This document shows, one piece after another, positions 1 through 6,378 of a DNA stretch of 6,378 bases (the stretch's first letter is position 1; every line of letters starts with the position of its first letter). The position numbers and the translations under genes were made by a program. Source of the stretch: an uncultured Bacteroidales bacterium. GTDB taxonomy: Bacteria > Bacteroidota > Bacteroidia > Bacteroidales > UBA932. The notes under the pieces are model-generated. The model saw nothing but the letters and a program-made list of their open reading frames with translations. It was not told the DNA's origin and ran no database searches. The stretch covers positions 1 to 6,378 of the forward strand of contig CAMHFA010000071.1 in NCBI GenBank assembly GCA_946184255.1, read 5' to 3'.

Positions 1-413
1 ACCGAAGGAGTCGGCTCGTCGTCCCAGTAGATCCGGATGATGGTATAGCGCCAGACTCCGGTAGGGGTCATCCAGATGTGCTGGATTGCACCTGGGCCGT
101 CAATCTCGGCAATGGTGACTGTTTCACCTGAGCCGATGTAGATGTAAGGATTGACCTTCCATGTCTCTCCCAAATCCCTGGCGGCCTTGGAGGCATTGTT
201 GACGTTACGGGTGATGATCTTGGCATCGGGAACAGCCATTCCTCCCTTGCCTTTTTCTCCCGTGATATTCTCAGCACTGATCGATCTTGTCTGGGCCTTG
301 GACAGCCTTGAAAGGTTGCCAAGGTTCATGTCGAGTCCGTTGAAATCCTGTGCGGACACCGTCAAAGCACAGAGACCTGAAGCAATGACGGAAAGTATCT
401 TGTGAAACTTCAT
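1..413 (-). CDS. DUF2961 / GH172 family glycoside hydrolase, N-terminal part (runs off left edge)
   Basis: Reading leftwards from ATG at 413-411 gives 137 complete codons, open to the window edge with no stop. Residues 1-22 form a signal peptide (basic start, hydrophobic stretch, SAQ/D cleavage region). The mature part carries the N-terminal signature of DUF2961 proteins: SAENITGEKGKGG at 46-58, IDGPGAIQHIWMT at 104-116 and RIYWDDEPTPS at 127-137. DUF2961 is now CAZy family GH172, whose characterised members act on alpha-D-arabinofuranosyl or fructofuranosyl (difructose anhydride) linkages; this is family knowledge. The catalytic glutamates lie further downstream in the family and are outside the window, so activity cannot be judged. 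It starts 13 bases after the stop of the propeller gene in the same direction, so it is probably the third gene of that operon. Upstream is AT-rich (AACCAATTATTT) with no Shine-Dalgarno site. Confidence 0.88.
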   Translation of the reverse strand, partial: MKFHKILSVIASGLCALTVSAQDFNGLDMNLGNLSRLSKAQTRSISAENITGEKGKGGMAVPDAKIITRNVNNASKAARDLGETWKVNPYIYIGSGETVTIAEIDGPGAIQHIWMTPTGVWRYTIIRIYWDDEPTPS

Positions 414-426
414 AAATAATTGGTTA

Positions 427-1656
427 TTAATATATTAGTTGTCTAAAATCCTTAACCCTGTGGAAGGTTACCAAGTCTCCGTCATGGGCAGTCCTGGCCC
501 TCTCATCTCCGGAACGGCTCACTATCAGGAGGTCGTCGCCTGAAATCATCATCGTGGCATAATGCCGTGAAGCGTTATCGGCAGGTCCCACGGCCACAAG
601 TCCTGCGAAAACCCAATGGATAAGGTTCGGAGAGAAAGACAGGGCAAGCCTCCTGCGGCCGCTCATCCTTCCGTCGATCTGGGAATGAAGGAGCCAGTAA
701 AGCTTGCTTTCCGGATCGTAACAGACATAGAACTTCAGGTCCGCTCCAGGAATATGTGCAAAATACATATCCCCATCCTTGTAGTGGAGTTTCTCCACCG
801 CCAGGCTGCCGTCTTCTTTCTCAACACCCTTCATCATCACCCCAATGTCCGGGAATCCGGTGTTGGCCCTCATCATAAGCACTACGCTTTTTCCGGTAGG
901 GTCGTAAAATGGATTGTTTTCGTCGAATACCCTTACCACATTGGTCTCCAGTAAGCCCGGCTGACCTACTTTGACAACCGGAATACCGGAGGGGCGGGAG
1001 GCTTCCATGTCCTCATCAGGATTGTAAAGCTCCGAGAATTTCCAGTTGGCCGGATCTGTAAGGTCCGTATCTACCCTGCCCTGCATCAGGACAGGACCTA
1101 CTCCTGGCCATTTATGGCCATCGGCGACCCACTTCTCATAGACCAGGGTTACCTTGCCGTCATGTATATCCACAGGGGTGCAGCTCTGGTGCCAGCGTGG
1201 TTCCGGACAAAGGACAGAAACTTCCGACCAGGTCTCTCCGTTGTCATCGCTCCTGGTGATCAGCAGCCTTCCGGAATGGCCGATCATGTAGAGGGATTTT
1301 CCTGCCTTGAACAATATCTCGTGCATCATCGGAATCCTGTTGGGAGTTTCCCTCCAGGACTTTCCGTTATCGTCGGACAGGAGAACCCTTATCTGATTTC
1401 CCGCCTTGAAGTCTCCGAAATCCGATTTCGGACCATCCAGGAGATATGTTCCCGGGCCACCGTAATCAACCGACACGATAAGGCGGCCATCGAATCCTTC
1501 CACAATGCCGGGAGTGTAAAGGAATATGCTGTCAGGTCTAGGAGATTCCGCGATAACAGTTTCAGTTCCAACCATCCTAGAAGGATTACGGGAACAGCAT
1601 GCCAGGAACAACCCCAAAAAGGCAGACAGAGAAAGGAAAACAAGAAGTCTTTTCAT
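427..1656 (-). CDS. Asp-box beta-propeller lipoprotein, sialidase-like (BNR repeat) glycosidase candidate
   Basis: The 409-residue protein starts at ATG 1656-1654; a GTG one codon upstream is possible but less likely. Residues 1-20 are a lipoprotein-type signal (hydrophobic stretch ending LFLAC, then Cys20-Cys21), suggesting membrane anchoring. Two good Asp-boxes (S-x-D-x-G-x-[ST]-W) lie at 94-101 (SDDNGKSW) and 136-143 (SDDNGETW), with a degenerate related loop at 340-348 (SFSPNLIHW). These loops are typical of six-bladed sialidase-fold propellers, and the length fits a single catalytic propeller. The Phe/Tyr-Arg-Ile-Pro motif that precedes the first Asp-box in true GH33 sialidases is not seen; that position reads YTPGIV (47-52). 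The sialidase label is therefore a fold assignment, not a proven activity; other propeller glycosidases such as exo-arabinanases share the fold. The start overlaps the esterase stop by one base (TGATG), so translational coupling is likely. Confidence 0.82.
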   Translation of the reverse strand: MKRLLVFLSLSAFLGLFLACCSRNPSRMVGTETVIAESPRPDSIFLYTPGIVEGFDGRLIVSVDYGGPGTYLLDGPKSDFGDFKAGNQIRVLLSDDNGKSWRETPNRIPMMHEILFKAGKSLYMIGHSGRLLITRSDDNGETWSEVSVLCPEPRWHQSCTPVDIHDGKVTLVYEKWVADGHKWPGVGPVLMQGRVDTDLTDPANWKFSELYNPDEDMEASRPSGIPVVKVGQPGLLETNVVRVFDENNPFYDPTGKSVVLMMRANTGFPDIGVMMKGVEKEDGSLAVEKLHYKDGDMYFAHIPGADLKFYVCYDPESKLYWLLHSQIDGRMSGRRRLALSFSPNLIHWVFAGLVAVGPADNASRHYATMMISGDDLLIVSRSGDERARTAHDGDLVTFHRVKDFRQLIY

Positions 1657-2516
1657 CACCTGTCGAAATTACGGGAAGCGAAGGGAAGGGCCATCCGGAG
1701 TGCAAGATGCCAGTACTCCCAATTGTGGACTCCGTTCCTGATCCGAAGCTCGTCCTTGACATTTTTGGCCTTCATCTTCATGTGGAGGTCGAAGGATAGT
1801 TGTACGAGGAAGTCATCATCACCGCAGTCAAAAAACCATTTCACGGTCCTCAAAGCCTCCAAGGTAGCTTCGTCTGCATTGTCGATGAAGTCAAGGGCAG
1901 AGTGTTCACGTACTGCCTGGCACACCAGGTACAGCTTGTCTTTCTGGGTATTGTTTCCTCCGACTTGTCCGGATTCGTTATCAAGCCATGCACTCATGGC
2001 ATAGCAGCTTGAGAACATGTCCGGATGCCTCTGGCAGTACACAGTGCTTCCGCCACCTCCCATTGACAGGCCCATTACGGCTCTGTGGCCCTTATCGCCT
2101 ATGATCCTGTATTTCTTTTCTACCGTGGGGATGAATTCCTTGAAGAAGAAATCCTCATAATTCCAGCCAGGCATGTTGAAATAGCCGTTCCAGACATTAT
2201 GGGTGTCAGGATCTCCTGCATTGGGCATTATGATTACCATCTCGTCGGCTTCTCCGGAGGAAATCAGTTCATCGGCCACGAGTTGCACCGATCCTTTCTT
2301 TGCCCAAGTCTCGTAGTTATCGCTTAGTCCATGAAGCAGATAGACAACAGGATACTGCTTGTCTGTCTTGTCAAAGCCGCTCGGAAGATAGACGTTGAAT
2401 TTCACTTCTGAGCCGAGAATGCTGCTTTGAACACTATCGGTAATGATCTTTCCGGCCCTTGCCGATATGGCAGGGACGATAAGCGCGATAAGCGCCAAGG
2501 AGAGGAATCTTTTCAT
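1656..2516 (-). CDS. Secreted esterase, CE1 / esterase D-like alpha/beta hydrolase
   Basis: The 286-residue protein is read from ATG 2516. Residues 1-20 (MKRFLSLALIALIVPAISAR) form a signal peptide, which is why this start is preferred over the upstream in-frame ATGs at 2534 and 2567; those would bury the signal and run into the opposing promoter. Family marks of the esterase D / feruloyl-acetylxylan esterase fold (PF00756) are the YLLHGLSDNYETW strand-loop after the signal, the nucleophile elbow GLSMGG with Ser151, an acidic loop FDCGDDDFL (Asp233-235, Asp235 the likeliest catalytic acid), and GVHNWEYW with His264. The triad is complete and in the usual order. Family members release acetyl, feruloyl or similar acyl groups from polysaccharides; the substrate here is unknown. 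It is the promoter-proximal gene of the leftward operon. A siderophore-type or mycolyl-type esterase of the same fold is less likely given the glycosidase neighbours. Confidence 0.87.
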   Translation of the reverse strand: MKRFLSLALIALIVPAISARAGKIITDSVQSSILGSEVKFNVYLPSGFDKTDKQYPVVYLLHGLSDNYETWAKKGSVQLVADELISSGEADEMVIIMPNAGDPDTHNVWNGYFNMPGWNYEDFFFKEFIPTVEKKYRIIGDKGHRAVMGLSMGGGGSTVYCQRHPDMFSSCYAMSAWLDNESGQVGGNNTQKDKLYLVCQAVREHSALDFIDNADEATLEALRTVKWFFDCGDDDFLVQLSFDLHMKMKAKNVKDELRIRNGVHNWEYWHLALRMALPFASRNFDR

Positions 2517-2579
2517 ATTTTTGAGTGTGAACATATAAAAATAGTGATTATATTTGATAAACCGCATATAATATCGCTT
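2517..2579. promoter_or_regulatory. Divergent promoter region between the esterase and GH36 genes
   Basis: The 63 bases between the two start codons are strongly AT-rich and must serve both divergent groups if they are transcribed from here. Rightward, 2549-2556 reads TATATTTG, a perfect match to the Bacteroidota -7 element TAnnTTTG; a weak -33 partner (TGTG at 2526-2529, consensus TTTG) lies 19 bases upstream, and a perfect TTTG at 2520-2523 lies 25 bases upstream, farther than usual. Leftward, 2543-2536 on the minus strand reads TATTTTTA, seven of eight matches, with no convincing -33. No clear operator palindrome was found. Confidence 0.5.
2549..2556 (+). promoter_or_regulatory. -7 promoter element (TAnnTTTG) for the rightward operon
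   Basis: TATATTTG matches the Bacteroidota sigma-ABfr -7 consensus exactly. It ends 23 bases before the GH36 start codon, giving a predicted leader of roughly 15-20 bases. The match is seen in the sequence; promoter activity is inferred. Confidence 0.55.
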
Positions 2580-4700
2580 ATGAAAAAGGCTCCTCTGTTC
2601 ATTTTTCTTTGCATGTTTTTCTTGGCGAGTTGTTCTGAGACTCCGGTAATAGTTCCCACCGACCGTCCCTGCGCCGATCTTGAGTCTGCTGAAAGGTTGT
2701 TCGGGACATGGACTGACAATCCGGCTTCAATCCCGGTTTCTTTCGTTTACGGCGAAACTATCCACAATGGTCTTGAAGGGCTTGAACTGTTGTCAAACAC
2801 TGTTTCTAAGACCCCGTCCGGCCAGAATTTGAAGGCGGTTTTCCGTCTTGACGGAGATGTCCGGCTGACTGTGGACGCCTTTCTCAATACCGAGTTCGGC
2901 GAAACGGAATATACGGTTTGGATCGAGAACAATGGTACCGTACCCAGCAAGGAGATAAAGGAATTCCTGACAGCGGTTATTCCTTTCGAAGGGGAGGATC
3001 CGATGCTGAGAGGCTGCCTTGGCGATCACACTAACCTTTATGCGGATTATCAGACTGAACTTAAGGACACAGTGGTGAACTTCGTGTCTTCAAACGGCCG
3101 TGCTACCCACATAGTTTTTCCGTATTTTGACCTGGTCCATGGGAACGGAGGAACCCTCCTGGCTATCGGATGGGCGGGTACATGGCAGTCTGAATTCTGC
3201 AGCGAAGGTTCCACCACGGTTTGGAAAGCCGGTAACTGCAATGATTTCGACTCTGTCCTTATGCCCGGGGAGAAGATCCGTTCCGCCCTGGTAGTTATGC
3301 TTCCTTACAAGGGACGTGATCGCGACGATGCCACTAATCTGTGGAGGGAGTGGTTCATCAAGTACAATATGCCAAAAGCCGATGCCGGCGGCAACAGCAT
3401 CCAACCGTTCTCTACGACCTGCTTCGCAGCCGACACAGGCCTTCCGAATTCGGACGGATCCATTTCCGAGCGTTTCTACACCTGGAAGAGAACCCTGGAA
3501 AGACTGGTGTATGAAGATGTCAAACCGGATTTCAGGTGGTTTGATGCCGGCTGGTATTTCGATCCCAGGGGAGAGACGGTTCCTACCGACTGGTACGGCA
3601 CCGTAGGTACCTGGGAACTGGACACGGTGAAATGGCCGGGGAAGACTTTCCTGGAGTCCAACGAAGCCTGTCACAAGGAAGGTATGAAGGTGTTGGTCTG
3701 GTTCGAACCTGAGAGCGTCTGCGACGTTGAGGACCTTGCCAAAAACTATGGTTACAATCCAGAGTGGGCTGACTTCTACCGTGGAAACCGCTATACCAAC
3801 AATCTTGGTAACCATGACTGTCTGGAATGGACTCTGGGGCGCATCACAAAGATGATGGGTGAGAATGGAGTTGATCTGTTCCGTGAGGACAACAATTCAA
3901 ACCCTGTCAAGGCCTGGACCGGATTCGATGCCAAGGAAGCTGAAAAGACAGGTCTTCCGCGCAAGGGTATAACGGAGAACCTTGCCATCCAGGGACATTA
4001 CGAACTCTGGGACAGGATCATTGATTTCTGTGCGAAGAACGGCAAGTGTACCTACATCGACAACTGTGCTTCGGGAGGCGGACGTAATGATATCGAGTCC
4101 CTGCGCCGCAGCCTTCCATTCATGCGAAGCGATGCCGACCGTACCACCACGGCTCTCCGTCTTTCCATGACAACCTCTTACTGCCGCTGGATTCCTTTCC
4201 ATGGGGCAAACACCAAGGAGTCAGCCGGAGAATTGGAACCGGGAATGGCCGGAGGAAGCACTTTCTATATTACCAGAGCCTCATGGCTTCCGGTCTATAA
4301 CATCTCCGAAGTCTTTACCCATGATGTAGAACTTGACTACGACCGCCTGAGGGCCACATTCGGGGAATGGAAAAAATACAATCACCTGCTGGTCAAGGAT
4401 ATGTATCCACTGACCCCGTGGCATCGCCACGATGATGATTCAAATTGGACTGCAATAGCATGGCACGACCGGGTTGCTGACGAAGCCGTGCTTCAGGCCT
4501 TCCGTCAGGAGACATGTCCTGATCCGGAATACACCGCTTTCCTGAAATTCCTCAAACCTGACAGGAGGTATAACCTTACCAACGAGGATACCGGCGAGGT
4601 CCTTACAATGACCGGAGCCGCCCTTGCGTCTGATGGAATCAGGATTACTCTGCCGGAGCCCAAGTCGTCCGCCGTATGGCATGTCGTCCCGGCTGAATGA
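2580..4700 (+). CDS. GH36-like alpha-galactosidase family lipoprotein
   Basis: The 706-residue protein is read from ATG 2580. An in-frame ATG at 2427 is rejected because it would overlap the opposing esterase by 90 bases and hide the lipoprotein signal MKKAPLFIFLCMFFLASC (Cys18). The order fits GH36: an N-terminal beta-sandwich (about 20-290), a catalytic (beta/alpha)8 barrel (about 290-600) and a C-terminal beta domain. Barrel marks are DAGW (322-325), WFEPE (374-378), the putative nucleophile strand LFREDNN with Asp437, CASGGGRND (496-504), and RSDAD with Asp518 as likely acid/base. Family members hydrolyse terminal alpha-galactosides, some alpha-N-acetylgalactosaminides. Two variations stand out: the usual DDGW reads DAGW, and the usual K-x-D nucleophile motif reads R-x-D, so the specificity may differ from plain alpha-galactose. 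It is first in the rightward group, with 30 bases to the next gene and no terminator between. Confidence 0.87.
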   Translation: MKKAPLFIFLCMFFLASCSETPVIVPTDRPCADLESAERLFGTWTDNPASIPVSFVYGETIHNGLEGLELLSNTVSKTPSGQNLKAVFRLDGDVRLTVDAFLNTEFGETEYTVWIENNGTVPSKEIKEFLTAVIPFEGEDPMLRGCLGDHTNLYADYQTELKDTVVNFVSSNGRATHIVFPYFDLVHGNGGTLLAIGWAGTWQSEFCSEGSTTVWKAGNCNDFDSVLMPGEKIRSALVVMLPYKGRDRDDATNLWREWFIKYNMPKADAGGNSIQPFSTTCFAADTGLPNSDGSISERFYTWKRTLERLVYEDVKPDFRWFDAGWYFDPRGETVPTDWYGTVGTWELDTVKWPGKTFLESNEACHKEGMKVLVWFEPESVCDVEDLAKNYGYNPEWADFYRGNRYTNNLGNHDCLEWTLGRITKMMGENGVDLFREDNNSNPVKAWTGFDAKEAEKTGLPRKGITENLAIQGHYELWDRIIDFCAKNGKCTYIDNCASGGGRNDIESLRRSLPFMRSDADRTTTALRLSMTTSYCRWIPFHGANTKESAGELEPGMAGGSTFYITRASWLPVYNISEVFTHDVELDYDRLRATFGEWKKYNHLLVKDMYPLTPWHRHDDDSNWTAIAWHDRVADEAVLQAFRQETCPDPEYTAFLKFLKPDRRYNLTNEDTGEVLTMTGAALASDGIRITLPEPKSSAVWHVVPAE

Positions 4701-4730
4701 AAATTGTAAAATATTCATAGAATTACTGAT

Positions 4731-6378
4731 ATGAAAAAGATTTTTGGATTGCTGCTGTTGTTCAGCGCGCTTCAGCTCTCTGCGTTGGAGAGGGAACCGA
4801 TCTGGCCCAAGGGTAAGATGCCCGATGTGCAGGGACATCAGATCGCTGCTATGACCAATGAGGTTTCAATGGAAGGTTTCAAAGCCGACAAGTACAGGGT
4901 GCCTTACCTTGAATGGTTTGATGCTCCGGATCCTTCGGTACGCAAGGATGTGTGCATGATCCTCATTTCGGGAGGTTCTTACCGTAACTGCTGTGATGTG
5001 AGCCTGATTGATTACTGGCAGAAAGAACTGACGAAGATTGGAGTACAGTGCGTCAATTTCGTTTACCGTACACCTCGTCCAGTAGGTCTTCCAATCTACC
5101 AGACTGCCTGGGAGGATGGTCAGAGAGCGGTACGCATGGTCAGAAGTGAAGCCAAGAAACGCGGATTCGATCCTGAGAAGATAGGAACTGTGTCCATGTC
5201 CGCAGGTTCGCACCTAGCCCTTCTTCTGGCAACCAGTTCCCAGACTCCTGCCTACCAGCCGGTTGACAAACTTGATGAGGTTCCATGCCATATCAACTGG
5301 GCCATTGTCAATGCCCCGGCCTACGTTACCACCGACGGTGAGGAAGGAGATCAGTCTTCTAGGGATGGTTATGGAATAGACGTCAAGCTGAGTGACGTGT
5401 TCAAGTTTGACGAAAAGACCTGCCCTATGAGCCTTCATCATGGAGGCAAGGATCCGTATTCTCCCAATGGTTCGACTATGGTTTACAGGCAGCTTCGCAG
5501 GATGGGCATCCCGGCCGAACTCCATCTCTATCCGGACAAAGGCCACGGTGCCTTTGGTTTTGAACGTGGAATAGAATTCATGACCCAGATGGGCTTCCTC
5601 GGTCCCCTCGGAGAACCGGTGAAGATCATGGACCGTTTTGCCAGTGATTCTGACCGTGCCGAACTCATTAAGGAGGACATCTGGCCGGAGGGCAAGATGC
5701 CTTCACCGCAGCCTGACCAGTGCACGCCTTACCTCGAGTGGCACATTCCTGCCAATCTTAAGACCAAGGCTATACAAATAATATATTCAGGAGGCTCATA
5801 CACCGGTAACGATCCGGACGGTTTCGAGGTCGCTCCCGCAAGGCGCTATCTCAATGCCATGGGAATGACGGTAGTAACCATGAAATACCGTACCCCCCGT
5901 CCCACTACCGGCCTTGCAAAGCACACGACGGCCTGGCAGGATCTTCAGCGTGCTATCAGGATCGTACGCAGCGAGGCAGCGGAACGCGGACTCGATCCCA
6001 ACCGTATCGGAATAATGGGATCCTCTGCAGGTGGCCATCTTACCCTCATGGGGGTCACTTCTTCACGGCACAAGTCCTATTATCCAATCGATGCCATTGA
6101 CAAACTCCCTTGCAACGTCCAGTGGGGAATCGGCATCTATCCTGCCTATGCCCTTACCGACGGCGCAGAAAGACCGAATGTAGGTGGAGGAAATGACGAT
6201 TCAGCAGTTCTGGTCCCTGAATTCTCATTCGACTTAGACACCGCTCCTATGCTCTTTATCCATGGAGACGCTGACGGATGGGCTGCGATGAATTCCGTAA
6301 AAGCCTGGGAGAAGATGCGAGCGATGGGTATCCAGAGCGAACTTCACACCCTTGCACTCCGTCCACATTGCTTCCAGC
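4731..6378 (+). CDS. Secreted tandem (two-domain) alpha/beta hydrolase, esterase-like; C-terminus beyond right edge
   Basis: From ATG 4731 the frame stays open to the edge (549 complete codons). Residues 1-18 form a signal peptide (MKKIFGLLLLFSALQLSA). Two homologous alpha/beta-hydrolase domains follow. Domain 1 has WPKGKMP (25-31), SGGSY (80-84), YRTPRP (112-117), nucleophile elbow SMSAG (Ser157), Asp241 and His272 (KGHGAFG). Domain 2 has WPEGKMP (318-324), SGGSY (353-357), YRTPRP (386-391), canonical elbow GSSAG (Ser432), Asp515 and His546 (PHCFQ). Both triads appear complete. The SGGSY loop takes the place of the HGG/PGGGY oxyanion loop of hormone-sensitive-lipase or BD-FAE-like carbohydrate esterases, the nearest relatives I can name. 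The likely role is deacylation of a glycan, inferred from fold and neighbours. Little coding remains after His546 in such folds, so the stop is probably close beyond the edge. The gene is the second of the GH36 operon; no Shine-Dalgarno site is visible. Confidence 0.85.
   Translation, partial: MKKIFGLLLLFSALQLSALEREPIWPKGKMPDVQGHQIAAMTNEVSMEGFKADKYRVPYLEWFDAPDPSVRKDVCMILISGGSYRNCCDVSLIDYWQKELTKIGVQCVNFVYRTPRPVGLPIYQTAWEDGQRAVRMVRSEAKKRGFDPEKIGTVSMSAGSHLALLLATSSQTPAYQPVDKLDEVPCHINWAIVNAPAYVTTDGEEGDQSSRDGYGIDVKLSDVFKFDEKTCPMSLHHGGKDPYSPNGSTMVYRQLRRMGIPAELHLYPDKGHGAFGFERGIEFMTQMGFLGPLGEPVKIMDRFASDSDRAELIKEDIWPEGKMPSPQPDQCTPYLEWHIPANLKTKAIQIIYSGGSYTGNDPDGFEVAPARRYLNAMGMTVVTMKYRTPRPTTGLAKHTTAWQDLQRAIRIVRSEAAERGLDPNRIGIMGSSAGGHLTLMGVTSSRHKSYYPIDAIDKLPCNVQWGIGIYPAYALTDGAERPNVGGGNDDSAVLVPEFSFDLDTAPMLFIHGDADGWAAMNSVKAWEKMRAMGIQSELHTLALRPHCFQ
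4800..6378 (+). repeat. Protein-level internal duplication: hydrolase unit A (about 4800-5600) and unit B (about 5679-6378)
   Basis: The two halves of the tandem hydrolase align motif for motif. SGGSY at residues 80 and 353, YRTPRP at 112 and 386, catalytic Ser 157 and 432, Asp 241 and 515, and His 272 and 546 give offsets of 273-275 residues. The lead-in WP[KE]GKMP is offset by 293 because unit A has an extra segment of about 18 residues after it. DNA identity is low even where protein motifs are identical (compare 5064-5081 with 5886-5903), so the duplication is old and is not an assembly artefact. Confidence 0.85.

Noticed and set aside
1327..1350. Propeller residues 104-109 (TPNRIP) as a possible sialidase FRIP motif
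   Set aside because: It lies after the first Asp-box, whereas the FRIP motif of GH33 precedes it, and it lacks the aromatic residue; probably chance.
1114..2004. Long open frame on the plus strand (296 codons) opposite the propeller and esterase genes
   Set aside because: It lies antisense across two well-supported genes and their junction, has no recognisable domain or signal, and its composition fits a shadow of the minus-strand codon bias.
2517..2567. Upstream in-frame ATGs (2534, 2567) for the esterase
   Set aside because: The extension is polar and aromatic-rich, precedes a standard signal peptide, and occupies the promoter spacer. The start at 2516 is preferred, though 2534 cannot be fully excluded.
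2427..2579. N-terminal extension of the GH36 gene to the in-frame ATG at 2427
   Set aside because: It would overlap the 5' part of the opposing esterase, place the -7 element inside the gene, and bury the lipoprotein signal that begins at 2580.
3090..3815. Long open frame on the minus strand (241 codons) inside the GH36 gene
   Set aside because: It is antisense to conserved GH36 sequence, with no family motif and no promoter or ribosome binding site; a shadow frame.
4701..4730. Terminator or small gene between GH36 and the tandem hydrolase
   Set aside because: The 30 AT-rich bases contain no GC-rich stem with a T-run and no reading frame, so readthrough is expected.
4866..6038. Several minus-strand open frames (4866-5213, 5214-5546, 5528-5725, 5796-6038)
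   Set aside because: All are antisense to the conserved two-domain hydrolase and show no independent coding signal.

Overview
The window looks like part of a carbohydrate-degradation locus of a Bacteroidota (probably Bacteroidales) genome. The evidence is lipoprotein-type signal peptides, a perfect Bacteroides-type -7 promoter element (TAnnTTTG), AT-rich spacers without clear Shine-Dalgarno sites, and the protein families present. Taxonomy below the phylum is inference. No RNA gene, mobile element, CRISPR array or integrase is visible.

Layout: five protein genes lie in two divergent groups around a 63-base promoter region (2517-2579). The leftward group (minus strand) is, in transcription order, a secreted CE1/esterase-D-like esterase (2516-1656), an Asp-box beta-propeller lipoprotein annotated as sialidase-like (1656-427), and the N-terminal part of a DUF2961/GH172 glycoside hydrolase (413 to the left edge). 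The first two overlap by one base (TGATG) and the third follows after 13 bases, so this is very likely one operon. The rightward group (plus strand) is a GH36-like alpha-galactosidase lipoprotein (2580-4700) and, 30 bases later, a secreted protein made of two consecutive alpha/beta-hydrolase (esterase-like) domains (4731 to the right edge).

Together the window encodes three putative glycosidases (GH36, GH172, propeller) and three esterase-type catalytic domains in two genes, all with export signals. The simplest reading is a periplasmic or surface set that removes acyl groups and then trims galactosyl-, arabinofuranosyl- or related side groups from a decorated glycan. SusC/SusD transporters, a regulator and the rest of both operons would lie outside the window, so the substrate cannot be named. 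The most unusual item is the tandem two-headed hydrolase: both halves keep Ser, Asp and His at matching spacing about 274-275 residues apart, but the first half has a modified nucleophile elbow.
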